This document shows, in pieces, positions 1 through 11,850 of a DNA stretch of 64,000 bases (positions within the stretch are counted from its first letter, which is position 1; every line of letters starts with the position of its first letter). A model generated the notes under the pieces. It searched no databases. It saw only the letters and a list, made by a program, of their open reading frames with translations, and was not told the origin of the DNA. This DNA is from Saururus chinensis. Taxonomy: Eukaryota; Streptophyta; Magnoliopsida; Piperales; Saururaceae. The stretch lies in assembly GCA_035235625.1 (NCBI GenBank), contig CP141146.1, forward strand, positions 5,760,501-5,824,500, in the 5' to 3' direction. Made by a program: the position numbers and the translations under genes.

Positions 1-2398
1 AATACATTAATATATCAAAGACAAATAATAAAGTAAAAATACATTACCCTTTTTATCACCGGCTAATGGGTGGCAAGTGGGGTCATCCACCTGGCTCAAT
101 GACTATTGGATAACAACCCTGGGAAGTGCATTAACGGTTGTCACCTAACTGCTTAGGCTGTGTTTCATAGGTGTCAGAGTATGTTAAATTCGGGTTCACA
201 TGTGAACGAGCTCGTGGCATGCTCATTCAAACAAAAACCATTGTAATGTCTACCTTCCCTTGTTCAACGTTCAAATCTCTAAGTCAATGAACAAACTTGT
301 TAACAACCAAGAATCAAGTAGATACCTATAATATAGAAATTATAGGCCAAAGAAAAGAAACCAGAATAGGTCAGACCTTTCACACTTCATCAAAAGGTTA
401 AGTCAGCCACTAGCATAAAGGGGTCTGAACGCCATTTCCCACCCATCATTTTGCTTCCCACACTCAATCTCTAGTTGGAAATCGGAAGCGAGCTTGGTAA
501 ATTTTAGCGTGCATTTTCCACAAACAAAAGTTCTTCATAATTAAAAGTAGGGAAGGTTTCATCTCTGTTTCCCTATGCCTAAGTCAATGAACAAACTTGA
601 TAACAATCAAGAATCAAGTAGATACTTACTTTACTGAAATCTAGTAATTGGTAATTTTAACTTTACTGACATTCACAAGCCATCTTTCCACCATTATAAT
701 ATTTAAGACAATTAGCACAAACAACTAAATTAAACTAAGTAAAGTCGGGATTACACAGAGAAGATCAATCGAATGCAAAAGTTAGAACTGAAAATAGGCA
801 CTTTTTGTGTTGCATTGTACCTAATAATAAACTCTCGTGAGCCAAAATATATACTTTCTATGTACTATATTAATCATTCTATTTGACTTTTTAAAAGAAA
901 TTAATTCTAGTTTATTTTAAAAAATTTAATAAAATTATTAATATGAGATAAAGTATATATGTAAGTCCAAGAGCAAGAAAATTTACATGCAAAGATTAGA
1001 GATGGATAATTAAGAATTAACCTGGAGAGAGACTCAGGGTGATCAGGTCGTGGCTCGCTTAAAACACAACAAGTATAGTATCATAACTGCACTCCTTAGG
1101 ATTATATAGCACGCTCATAACCTCCGGAGTTGTTTGTGGTGCAGGAGCAGATGTCTCGGACGGACTATGCAAGAACCCCCCTTGGCTTAGATCTCTAAAA
1201 GAGAAAATTGAAAGAAGGGATATATGTTCCCTTACAGTAATTGTATATAAAGAATTTCGTCTTGATTACATGATTAATATACTAGAGAAACAATAAAAAA
1301 AATACCTTGTTGGATTTATCACTTCAAAGAGAACAAAATCTAGGATAAGATACCTTGTGTGACACTACAATACAAGATGTTGTAAATTAATTAATACCAC
1401 TTGTCATTATTGTTGTACTCCTGCCAATCACATATAAGGGATTAGCAATAAAGGACAAACCACTTGCATTATTGTTGTCGGATTTCTTTTTGATTGACTT
1501 GTCAAAATGTTCTTCTAGCTTTTACTCCCGCCAATCACCTTCCTTCCTTTTGCTTTTCAGCTGTCCTTTTTTTCTTTCACAATCCAGCCTTTATTCTACC
1601 GTAAAAGCTCCAAATGGGAATGCCTATAAGAGAATCTCCAACTATAAATTTTAAATTGAATTATTAAAAATATTTTAGTCGTAAAATAATATTGATAATT
1701 TAACAATAGGTAAACTTTAACTATGAATGTCAAATATAAAGAGAGAGCACATCCTTAAAAAATAATAAAAAAGATGAAAAAATATTATTAGAAAAATTGA
1801 CAAATGATACCCCACAAGTAGAGATATAATTGGGCTATATACTTGGTTCGTATTTCACTTAGTGACAGTCTGCAATCAACTGCCTTGACAGCTAACATTC
1901 TATAAATATATCTTTTGCTCCATAAAAGGCTATACAAGCTAAATTAAGAGTTAACTAACAAAAAACTTATAACTATTTAGAAGATATATTGCTTCACAAT
2001 ATTTAAGTCTCTCATAATTGACACAATTAACATGGTATAATGATTTTACATTATAGAGAGTAATAATGAAATTTCAATGAATAGAAGTAGCGGTTCTGTT
2101 TGTGACCATCAAGTTAGGAATTAATTGTAAATATTAAAAGTAGAGAAAGGTATTTATAACTAGGTAAAAATTCATAGGGATATTTATAAATTTCATCTTT
2201 TTGTATACATCAAAGACCCTCCATCCCATAGACACTTAAAAATTCATAGGGACATTTAGGTATGTTGTGAGTGTACTTACATGCACATGCCCAATAATAG
2301 TTACACGTGAGAGCACTCATTGAACTCGTCAGCCAACTGAAACTTGATTACATTAATTAGTATTAAAAAAAACAAGGGAAAACTCCTTGCTCGATTTA
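1..2398. repeat. Dispersed non-coding block R1, copy 1
   Basis: AT-rich stretch in which I see no gene. Much of it recurs in the window: 600-1000 is nearly the same as 5520-5900, 1300-1670 matches 6340-6690 and 19510-19990, and 1800-2290 matches 20310-20810. The part at 310-480 recurs at about 56530-56690. Short open frames in the shared TTGTCGGATT part (about 1480-1650) occur in all three copies but show no conserved protein pattern, so I do not call them genes. Confidence 0.8.
854..953. mobile_element. Stowaway-like MITE
   Basis: About 100 bp flanked by TA on both sides. The ends CTTTCTATGTACTATATTAA and TTAATATGAGATAAAG are imperfect inverted repeats and resemble the degenerate Stowaway terminus (CTCCCTC-GTCCCA). 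A copy lies at 5765-5864 in the duplicated block. Confidence 0.6.
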
Positions 2399-2703
2399 TC
2401 ACCAGCAAATGGGGTGACAATTGGGTGATCCATCTGGCTTGATGGCGACTTGATAATGAATACGAGCGAGTGAGTGCTTTTCTTTTTTGAAGAAAGCAAA
2501 TGGCCTAGCTAGCATGACAACTTTACAGCTAATATATTCCTTGCCAACGAGAAGACAACACCATAACAAAATAATGTTGCTGGTCATAGTCTAAGGTTGA
2601 TTCAATTTACCACCAGCAAAGTAGAAAAATGTAACAAATTAATTAAATAACTCTAATAGCAACTTAGTTAATGTGGGTTATTTTTAGTAAATAATATCGT
2701 AGG
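2399..2703. repeat. 3' flank of resistance-gene unit 1
   Basis: Non-coding. It is nearly the same as 23645-24000, which lies on the 3' side of the CNL-B region, so it probably belongs to the copied resistance-gene unit. Confidence 0.7.
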
Positions 2704-3613
2704 TTATTTATAGCATCTAATAATTCGGAGGTGGCTCAGCCTTGGCAATGCCCCTTCTTCCACTTCCCATTCTTCTAAATCACTTAAGCTTTCCAATGCT
2801 AAGAACTCAAGTCTTGGGAAACCTCCAGCAGAGCAGACAAGTCTGGTACCAGTGTAGGAATTAAACCCTAGTACCAGTATTCGAAGGTTGGGCAGGTGTT
2901 GTAGCTCTTCAAATGGGTCCATACCTAAATCAGACAACCGCAATTCTAGTTTGCTGAGTTGTGGAGGGAAATCATTAATTTCAATTTGGAGAGGAATCTT
3001 TACCCCGCAAGAAGAAGAATCGACGACGGTATACGTACCTGCTCATGAAAAAATACCTCCAAGAACCGGAGGTACTCCATTTTGGCAATGGAGTCAGAGA
3101 GATGCTCCGCTAGCCGTGAGTTAAAATAACCATAGTGAATGACCAGCTTTTTTAGATGAATCAGATTGTCAAAACTTTCATCCAACTCATTGTCCATAAC
3201 CCTGGTCATAGAGTCTGGACTCTGCTTGATTGAGGGAGCCCTCCAAGACTAATTGCCTGATCCGAAAGAATATTCTTCAGCGGCTTCCCCAAGAGTAAAT
3301 GTCTAAGTCGGGGCAACTTGCACACAAAGTGTGGCATGAACTTGACGTCACAAGGATCAACGTCTAAGGTTTCTAAATTGCTAAGATGTCTCATGGAAGA
3401 CGGAAAAAGTTTTATTCCAGTGTCTTTCAATCCCAAGTACCTTAGATGAAGCACCACTTCGTTGTCTTTCTGCATTGGATCAACTTCCTTGAGGAATGTT
3501 TTGATCATTGAGAGTTCGCCACGAAGCTGTTGCACATCTTCGTTCACTCCACGGAGGAAATGAACTTCATCATCAATCAACTTAGTTGTAAGAGGTTCCA
3601 AGATAACTTCCAT
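2704..3613 (-). pseudogene. CNL-A: collapsed CC-NBS-LRR gene (CC joined to LRR)
   Basis: Remains of a coiled-coil NBS-LRR (RPP13/Rx-type) immune receptor. Translation starts at the ATG at 3613 (MEVILEPLTT), the same start as in CNL-B and CNL-C. The first 54 residues match the Rx-type coiled coil. Near 3450 the reading frame then passes directly into the LRR part (HLRYLGLKDTG), so the EDVID region and the whole NB-ARC domain are missing. Compared with CNL-C this removes about 549 residues (1.65 kb). The frame stays open across the join and continues to about 3206 (PQSSRVQTL). Further LRR sequence appears in other frames down to 2704 (DPFEELQHLPNLRI, EEWEVEEGALPRLSHLRI). Without P-loop, kinase-2 and GLPL motifs it cannot act as a normal NLR. 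A short CC-LRR product is conceivable but not shown. Confidence 0.9.
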
Positions 3614-3639
3614 GTTTTTATGAAATTCCTTCAACTAAT

Positions 3640-5480
3640 TGAGAAGGAAAGAAGCAACGCAAAGAAGCATTTTCCTGTAATTGTAAGTAAAGGAATTTGT
3701 TAACCAAGTGAAACTTTGAATATAATATTTAAAATATATTTTAATAGAAGAGAAGATGAGTTAAATCAATTTCATGCCTTGGTAATTTGATAACCATCTT
3801 CAAGAAATTGGTAAATATTTAATATAATCCAAGGAAGTATGTACTATTGGTCCACCCCAGCAACATTACAATTAATATTGATTAAGGTTGTGACACAATA
3901 ATAAAAGACCACTCCTTGCAATAATGTTGGTAGAAAGACCAAAAAATATGCTAAATGGTTATGGTTTTATGTTTATCAATAACTTGAGTTTTCTTGTTCT
4001 TGTTTTTTTTTTCTACATTGAAGACCCCCTCCCCCACACTACACACAGACACACAAATTCCTACCCCATTTCCCCAAGGTCATTTAGGTCCGCCATAAGT
4101 GCACTTACACTGGATCCAAACCGCCCTAAGGGCTCCAAATGCTCAAATTGGTCCTATCCTGCATGCCAATAGCTAGATTGTTTTTGTTGATGAGATCCAA
4201 AAGAGTAAAGATATTATATTAAAAAAAGTGACTAAGCTAGTTTGTCGGGTATAACTGGTTGTGGGCGTCTCTTGTTTGACTTCCATGCCGTGTCTTGTAG
4301 AATTTTTATTGTCTGTCAATTTCTAGACACATCCATTGACAAAAGGCTTCTGTCGTCCATTTGTTGAAGGTTCGATTAATTTTTAATCTAATTTGCACTC
4401 TTGCATAAAGGATTTTTTTATTTTTATATAACTATCCTTCATTATCATTTTCGTATAGAAAAAGTCAATAATTGTCAGGTCACATATAGAAAAATATGTG
4501 CCCAAGGTATTGCGAGTTGTCGGATTGTCATCCAACAACTCACATTAGAGGGGGGCATATAGGTGATAAAAACACACATTCCCCCTAAGTGACATCGTGC
4601 AACCCATATGCATCAGGAGCATGCGTCAGGCATATATTAAAGGGATTCTTTTCTTATACTTGAATTCTTAACAATTTAAATGCAATCATGTTAATGTTAC
4701 ATTTTAGTTATTTATTAGTGAATTACTATATCTATGTAAGGCAAGTTCAGTAATAATACTACTATAAATAAAAAAAATAACATGTATAAGTCTAAATTGT
4801 TATTATATACTAAGTTACTTAATACAAGAATCTCGACCCAGGCTGCCGCACTTGGTTATACTTATCGGTGCCTCTCTCATTCTCGCTAACTGCCCCAACT
4901 CTCATACAATTGCCCAAGAGGTTGTGCCCATGGATAATGGTCATGTCTGTTTCCACATAAGAAAAGCTAGTAGACAAATTGTTAGCAGATACAAACACAA
5001 AGAAGGCTTTTCTACTAGCTATTTCATCAAGGACCAGCTCTTCTACCTGATGACAGGTTACTGCTTGTAGTCACCTTTCTATCACAATCTTTGCTCTTTT
5101 GAACCAAGATAGATGAGGCAAATTTCTTTTATGAAGAAATGTTAGGCAAAGAATTTACATGTGAAACTTAAAGACAACTAGTCTATAAATAACCTAGCAA
5201 TTTAGTGTAATTGGGTTGTGGAGCACCTAGAACACAGCGACCAAAGTGCGATAACTGAACTTCTTGGGATCGTTATGCACCCTCATGACCTCTAGAGTAT
5301 GGTTACCGTGTTGGAGCAAACTCCGTTGCATGTAACTCAGATTGTGCAAGAATACTTTGGGTTAAAACTCATAAAGATACGGAAAGAAGTGATGTGAGTC
5401 CCTTTGGAATAGTTGTGTATAAAAGAGTTCGTCAACCAACTAGAACTTGACTACATTAATATATCAAAGTAAATTAATAA
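3640..5480. repeat. 5' flank of resistance-gene unit 1
   Basis: Upstream sequence of CNL-A. It matches 28620-30460 (upstream of CNL-B), and its first part matches 47570-48350 (upstream of CNL-C). It includes a pyrimidine-rich GACCCCCTCCCCCAC stretch and should hold the old promoter. The part at 4810-5070 has a partly open frame on both strands. The copy near 29780-30030 has indels in it, which argues against a conserved protein. Confidence 0.75.
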
Positions 5481-6693
5481 AGCAAAAATATATTAGACTA
5501 TTTAGATACAAAGGACTCAAGAATCAAGTAGATACCTACTTTACTGAAATCTAGTGGTTGGTAATGTTAACTTTACTGACATTCACAAGCCATCTTTCCA
5601 CCATTATAAAATTTAAGACAATTAGCACAAACAACTACATTAAACTAAGTAAAGTTGGGATTACACAGAGAAGATCAATCGAAAGCAAAAGTTAGAACTG
5701 AAAATAGGCAAATTTTGTGTTGCATTTTACAAAAATAATAAACTCTTGTGAGCCAAAATATATATTTTCTATGTACTATATTAATCATTCTTTGACTTTT
5801 TAAAATAAGTTAATTCTAGTTTATTTTAAAAAATAAATAAACTATTAATATGAGATAAAAGGAGTATATATATAAGTCCGAGGGCAAGAAAATTTAGATT
5901 AGAGATGGATAATTAAGAATTAACCTGGAGACTCAGCGTGATCAGGTCGTGGCTCGCTTAAAACACAAGAAGTATAGTATCATAAACTGCACTCCTTAGG
6001 ATAATATAGCACGCTCATAACCTCCCGGATTGTTTGGATTTATCACTTCCAACTTCCAAGTGAGTGGCAATTCGGGTTATCCAGCTAGCTGGATGGCGAC
6101 AACTTGATAATGACCACCAGCTAGTGGGTGCTTTTCTTTTTTGAAAACGTTTATATGCATTTGGGCTTACGCGGACACACTTGAGCCCGATAATCATCTC
6201 ACAATGTAGAGTGGCAAAAATAAAATTTCTCACTCAGTTATGGCATTTGTTGGATCAAAATTCAACAACATGTAATACCCGTACTTACACAATTCTACGT
6301 GACCCTACAATTTAGGAGGATAAGATGCCTTGTAATATACTCTTAACCAAAGAGAGCAAAATTGAGGATAAGATGCCTTGTGTGACACTACAATACAAGA
6401 TGTTACAAATTAATTAAATGACTTTTCTGTTCATAAAGATTATACCACTTGACATTATTGTTGTACTCCTGCCAATAAAGGAGTACAACTTGTCAATAAT
6501 ACAAACCACTTGCATTATTGTTGTCGGATTCCTTTTTGATTGACTTGTCAAAATGTTCTTCTAGCTTTTACTCCCGCCAATCACCTTCCTTCCTTTCGCT
6601 TTTCAGCTGTCCTCTTTTTCTTTCACAATCCAACTTTTATTCTACCGTAAAAGTTCCAAATCGGAATGAGCTCGGAATGAGCTCCAACTATAA
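5481..6693. repeat. Dispersed block R1, copy 2
   Basis: Second copy of R1 (compare 600-1670). No gene seen. It is interrupted at 6693 by the long-TIR element and resumes at 8474, where the block continues in register with 1640-1780 and 19965-20110. Confidence 0.75.
5765..5864. mobile_element. Stowaway-like MITE (copy of 854-953)
   Basis: Same element in the duplicated R1 block, with the same flanks. It was therefore present before the block was copied. Confidence 0.55.
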
Positions 6694-6990
6694 GGGAAAA
6701 TTATTTAAATAATAATTTTTTAAAAAAAATAATTATCAAATCGACCTATTTTGGGAAATATTTCTTAAAATTGTGTTAGTTTTCGCCATACAGGCGCTAG
6801 CGAAGCAGCTGACGCCTACATGATTTTTTTTAAAAAAAATTAACTGATTTTGTCCTTTAGAACAACGAAATCAACTTTAAGTTGATTTCGTCATTTTAAA
6901 GGACGAAATTGTTTTAAAACAAATTAAGTGATTTCGTCCTTTAGAAGGACGAAATGATTTTGTCCTTCTAAATGACGAAATCACATATTT
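6694..6990 (+). repeat. Left TIR of element 1
   Basis: Inverted match to about 8190-8473. It contains at least three TTTCGTC/GACGAAA palindromes between 6850 and 6985, which could be transposase-binding subterminal repeats. Confidence 0.8.
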
Positions 6991-6994
6991 TTAA

Positions 6995-7440
6995 AAAAAT
7001 GCATGAAGTTGTCGTTGCTCTGTCGGATAGACGTCTTTATGATCTCAATGGCGTCCTCGGGCCAACGAGAGTGAGGATGTTGCAACGAAAGAGCATCGGT
7101 GCCGAAGCTGTGGTCGAAATCCCAGCGGAAGATCTCGCAGAAGGGCTATTGTAGAAGTGGAAGCCGTGGTCAGTGCCAACGGTGAAGCAGCTGTGGTCGT
7201 AGTTGAAGGAGTGGATGGTGCGGGTGCGGAGGGAAGAGGAGTCGAAGAAGTCGAGGGTAGAATTTTCAGGGGAATCCTAGAGGGGGTAAGGAGGGGAGGT
7301 GTGGATGGGAGGGGGGATGGAGAAACTCGAAAGCAAGGAACAAGAGTCGGGTCGGAGAGGAAGTTGTCTGGGTCCGGGTCGGGGTTGGTGGGATCGGGGC
7401 CGGAGAGGGGCGAGGGGGAGGTGGGCATGGAGAGGGAAAT
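6995..7440 (-). pseudogene. ATG18-like: Captured 5' exon of an ATG18/PROPPIN gene
   Basis: Reading the minus strand, a Pro/Asp-rich N-terminal stretch (PDPTNPDPDPDNF) is followed by HSFNYDHSCFTVGTDHGFHF, then FCEIFRWDF, then MLFRCNILTLVG, in different frames. This order and wording match the start of plant ATG18 WD-repeat proteins (SFNQDHxCFAVGTDxGFRI, FREIFRRDF, VEMLFRCNILALVG). These proteins bind PI3P and act in autophagosome formation. Only the low-complexity N-terminus and about the first blade are present. At least one frameshift separates the blocks, and the rest of the propeller is absent. The piece is GC-rich compared with its surroundings. The adjoining 7440-7620 may be captured leader or promoter. 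It ends at the left TIR of the transposon, so it is a captured fragment rather than a resident gene. Confidence 0.82.
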
Positions 7441-7619
7441 GGGCGGAGCTCAACAGTAGCTCACTCTTGAGACCTTCCTGTCGCCAGCCAGTTTTCTGAA
7501 TTGTGGGTCTGCTATATTTAGAGTCGGGCCTGTATTTAGAAGGGGTGCATCTAATAGAGGGAAAGAGGGTGGATACAAAGGATTTAAAAAAATTAAATCT
7601 TGTAGTTATATTCACTATG

Positions 7620-8190
7620 TAAATTCACAAAAATCCTTGTAAGTGCGGTGATTTCGGCGTTCACACATATTTACCTTTACGATGGTAAACATTGACAGAG
7701 TTGTTTTTCTCCTTTTTCTGTGGTTGGGTTTGTCAGTGGAACTGGGTTTTCCAGAATCCTTTCGTTAGTTTGAAATTTGGGACAATTGTATGGACTATGG
7801 AGTAAATTTTTTCCTTAGTCCATGGTCAAGATTCTTCTTCTGCCTCCGACGGTACCTTTCACCAACTTCTAGATAACTTTAAATGCTTTTTTTTCCAACT
7901 TAAGTTTACTTTAGAAGAATCCATTAAATGCCATGTAAGGAACAAGAGTTCAGACTTATTAAATGCATCCTTGATCGTTACCCTTCTCCCATTAATGCTG
8001 CACATTAAATTTTTTTTTACTTTTAAATATTTTTTTAATAACAGAAAGTGACAAATATTTTGTTAAGGTTATTTATTAATTATTTATATAATTAATTAAT
8101 TTCCTAGTAGGAAATACACCTTGTAGATTTGTAAAGAAGAAATTTGAGGAACTTTACTTCTAAAGTACTGCTCCCGATCGTGTTAGATTG
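7620..8190. other. AT-rich interior of element 1
   Basis: Between the ATG18 piece and the right TIR. It may be further captured non-coding sequence from the same donor. No protein pattern recognised. Confidence 0.4.
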
Positions 8191-8473
8191 AGTTTTTTTT
8201 AGAAATTCGTGTGATTTAAATCAACTTAACGTAATTTTGTAAAGGACAAAATCACTTAATTTATTTTAAAACGATTTTGTCCTTTAGAACTTAAGTTGAT
8301 TTTGTCGTTTTAAAAGATGAAATTAATTAATTTTTAAAAAAAAAAGCAACGCAGGTGCCAGCTGCTTCGCTAACACCTGCGTGGCGAAAACCAACACCAC
8401 TTTGGGAAATATTTCCCAAAGTGCGTCGATTTGGTAATTATTTTTTTAAAATTATTATTTAAATAATTTTCCC
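8190..8473 (-). repeat. Right TIR of element 1
   Basis: Reverse complement of the left TIR with moderate divergence. It contains GGTGCCAGCTGCTTCGCTAA and ends in AAATAATTTTCCC. Confidence 0.8.
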
Positions 8474-8958
8474 AATTTTAAATTAAATTATTTTTAATAT
8501 TTTAGTCATAAAATAATATTAATAATTTAACAATAGGTAAATTTTAACTATGGATGTCATATATAAAGAGAGAGTATATCCTTAACTAATAATAAAAAAG
8601 ATGCCAAAAATAGTTTCCCAATTGAGGTGATCCATGACGCCCTGGTTGGAAGCCTTGAAGTCCTATCTGAGACTTCAAAATCACCGCTGCAGGATTAATG
8701 TCATTGGGGCGGGGGGCTGGCCCACCTAGATGAGAGGGTGAGGAAAAGGGGAGAGGGGAAGGAGCATCAATTAGAATTGCCACCGATTAGGGTCCCTGAA
8801 TGGAGGAGCTCTTTCATTTATACCAATTAGGTCAACCCGAGTTGAACTGGCCCGACCACTAATCTGGGTCAACGGTTGGGCCGAGTTTTAAAACATTGTT
8901 TAAAAACACTAAGTAGAGTGTCATAGCTGCACTCCTTAGCATCATACTACACACTCAA
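8474..8958. repeat. R1 remainder plus GC-rich repeat end
   Basis: 8474-8600 continues block R1 beyond the transposon. 8620-8900 is a GC-richer segment matching about 31430-31620. The end GGTCAACCCGAGTTGAACTG looks like the terminus of another mobile-element family. No gene. Confidence 0.5.
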
Positions 8959-9396
8959 TAAAACATCCCTGGTTTTTGAAAAAAAAAATCAAGGAAATAA
9001 TTTTTTTTAACACTTCAAAATCCATTTTTGGAAAAAGTGCCCTTCCATGGTTTAATTTTCTTTTATAAATATCTCGGATGTTCTCATCGTATCATTATTA
9101 TAACTACATTTACAAAATATAAACATTTTGAGATCTCCTTAACTGTATACAAATGAAACAATAATTTAAAGTAACAAACCTGGTAAAACAATAAATATCT
9201 CAAGCTTCTGCACTTTTAAGCTGACCCTACATCACAAAGATGCATGAGTATTATAATACCTAGTAAAATGGAAAAAATACTTAATACTCATGCAATATTA
9301 AAAACTATAAAGGAACCATAAGAACTAATATTGTTGAATGACAAAAGTTACAAGACAAAATAACCACAGTGATCTTAACATTTGAGGGATGCTACG
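8959..9396. mobile_element. Solo-LTR-like fossil, R2 copy 1
   Basis: About 438 bp matching 36819-37237, inserted at the same point of the R1 context (after CACACTCA). The ends are worn forms of TGTAACATC...GATGTCACA. It is an old LTR-type remnant without coding capacity, shared by both duplicated blocks and so older than their duplication. Confidence 0.5.
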
Positions 9397-9873
9397 ATAC
9401 ATAAGATTATGTTTAGTTGAAGGAAACAAACTCAGACTCTAGGAGGAAAATCGACTCTGACACATAGAGTAACTAATCTTTGCCTCTAGAAAACTAATTT
9501 CAAGGTTAAGAGTAAATGGACTCCAACATCAAGAGGAAACTAATACCAACCCTATGAGTAAAGAAAGAAGTGACGAAAAGAAGTATTTTCCGGTAATTGT
9601 TAGAAAAGGAATTTTCTAACCAAGTGAAACTTTGATTACAATATTGAAAATATATTTTAATAGAAGAGAAAATGAGTTAAATCAATTGCATGCTTCGGTA
9701 ACTTGTTGACCAAGGCCAAGAAATTAAGTTGATATTGTAAGGGCAGCGACAACTCAGTCAATATTGGCATCAATAGGGTATAAAGATTTTAAATTATGGA
9801 GAGTAATAATGAAATTTTAATAAATAGAAGTAGCAATTCTGTTTGTAATTGTCAAGTCAGCAATTAATTGCAA
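9397..9873. repeat. Resistance-unit flank remnant
   Basis: 9590-9730 matches the sequence just upstream of the CNL genes (3660-3790, 28640-28780, 33980-34110). 9770-9870 matches 2030-2140 and 20540-20640. No gene seen. Confidence 0.6.
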
Positions 9874-10939
9874 ACACTACAATAAAATTAACCATTAGCG
9901 ATGCTTTTAAGCGTCACTAATAGTACGCATAAAAAGCATCGATAAAACAGCAGTCGCTACTACGCATTAGCGACGCTTAACATAAAGTGTCATTAAAAGT
10001 CTAACTTTAGCGATATATATGTATACGTCGCTAATGATTTTGCTTTTGCAACACATAATCAAGTGTCGATGATATTAAATTATTAGACACATAGCTCTAT
10101 ACGTCGCTAATAATTAGTTAGTAGCGATCCACAATTATGAATCGCTAATAAATTAATAATGTAACGCCCGTGGTTTTTCATACATTTTCCTCAAAATTCA
10201 TGGAAATTTTTTTACAATATAACTACTATAAATTGGAGAAAATGACGAATACGAAACCTAATAAAACAATTTTATAATTTAAAGCATAGCACATCATTTT
10301 TTCTTATCCAAAGTTTTCCTCATTCGATTAACCATCGTACGGCCAAAACAAAAATCCTCAGGCGCTACTCGAAAACAACTGTACGAATAAATTACTATGA
10401 TCATAGACTTTAAATACAAAACTCTCTCAGGCATCCCTGAGTGCAAGTCTCATAACAGTCCACAGTCTAATCCAAACTAAAGTCCAGAAAGAATAAACAT
10501 CTTAATGTTCGTCTCACCCAATACATGAAATCATGGCACAAATAAACTCGTAGTGAGTCAAGCATATAACTGAGTCAACGGGAATCAATCCACCGCTGAA
10601 ATGAGCATCTATCTCCAGGAGCTCTCCATCACAAACCTGCAAAAGCCTTCCGAACCACGGGGCTAAAAATGGTAGGGTGAGTATTTTCATACTCAATAGG
10701 AAAATACCCAGTAGGGGAAATCCCAAACGGTGAACTCAATAAGTTCATAAATACATGCGTTCATGCAACTCAAACATGAAGCAGATAGGCATATCAATAT
10801 CATGCTCATGCACATACAAACATACCAAATGCACTATCGTGCCAAAGTCATACCAAATGCACCATCGTGCCAAAATCATACCAAAGGCACCATCGTGCCA
10901 AAATCGTACCATCAAATTAAACTTACACAAACACCCCTA

Positions 10940-11235
10940 TCCAGGGTCTTACGAACTTACTCGTACCATCGTACACATACTCATACAACATACGCATACT
11001 TGTACGACCTTACTCGTACATCTTATACTTACTCGTACATCTTACACTTACTCGTACATCTTACACTTACTCATACGACCTTACTCGCACATCTTACTCA
11101 TAAGCATACGCTTACAGTCTTACTCATTCTCTTACAGTTGTACACATACTCATACTCTTACAGTCGTGCTCGTACACATATGCTTACAGTCGTACTCACA
11201 TTCATAATCGTACACATATCAACGACCACTGAAGC
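10940..11235. repeat. CTCGTACATCTTACA-type short tandem array
   Basis: Repeated units of about 18-20 bp (TTACTCGTACATCTTACAC and variants) inside fossil A. The open frames across it on the plus strand are a by-product of the repeat. Confidence 0.75.
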
Positions 11236-11592
11236 TCATTACAACTAATAAACTCCAGCGTCGAAAAGGAAAAGAATGTCACTGGGGCAACACCTTAACC
11301 TCCGGTGAGTGACTAGACGCCATGGACTTTTTCGAAGGTAAGGCACACCAATGCTCATGGGGCACTGGATCAAACATGTAAGAGTAGATCCATGATACTA
11401 CTTACCTGAGCGCACAAACATAAACACCCACACATAAGGGGTCATACAGTTGCCCACCATAATGGGTCTTATAGTGCCATAGAATTGCCCAACATAATGG
11501 GTCTTATAGTGTCGTTGCCCTTCTTGGGCAGAAAACATACAGTGCCACTTGGGCAGAAACATATAGTGCCACTCTTGAGCGGAATCATACAA

Positions 11593-11850
11593 CGCTCTCA
11601 ACAAAGCATCAAACGTCTGGGCTTATACAGCACACAGACCAAATCGGAAACATACTTCGCTCTCAACTGAGCATCAGACGTCTGGGCTTCATATAGCACA
11701 CAGACAAAGTCAGAAACGTACATCGCTCTCAACAGAGCATCAAACGTGTAGGCTTATACAACACACAGACCAAATCGGAAACATACGTCGCTCTCAGCAG
11801 AGCATCAGACGTCAGGTGCTCTATACAGCACACAGACAACATCCCGCAGG
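11593..11850. repeat. 66-bp tandem repeat, four units
   Basis: Units begin CGCTCTCAAC at 11593, 11658, 11724 and 11789 (spacing 65, 66 and 65). Each contains GAGCATCAGACGTCTGGGC and a CACACAGAC stretch. The inverted relative near 34745-34860 keeps about two units, so the copy number has changed. Confidence 0.9.

Larger units (their letters stand above)
6694..8473. mobile_element. Long-TIR, Pack-MULE-like element 1 with captured ATG18 piece
   Basis: A 1.78-kb element bounded by GGGAAAATTATTTAAATAAT and its reverse complement. The inverted repeats are about 285 bp. Inside them are GGCGCTAGCGAAGCAGCTG-type sequence and several short palindromes of the form TTTCGTC...GACGAAA. Copies of the host block at 1632 and 19965 lack the insert and read straight across (CTCCAACTATAAATTTTAAA), which fixes both ends to within 1-2 bases. 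The target duplication is therefore very short or eroded (A, AA or TAA); I do not see a clean 9-bp one. Very long TIRs plus captured host sequence suggest a Mutator-like (Pack-MULE) element, but the superfamily is not proven. No transposase is encoded. Confidence 0.85.

Noticed and set aside
1472-1654. 60-codon frame repeated at 6518
   Set aside because: Present in three copies of block R1, but the translations diverge by frame and end. No sign of protein conservation.
10755-11248. Plus-strand open frames of 150-161 codons rich in Thr, His and Tyr
   Set aside because: They lie wholly in the CTCGTAC tandem array, and overlapping frames are equally open. Repeat artefact.
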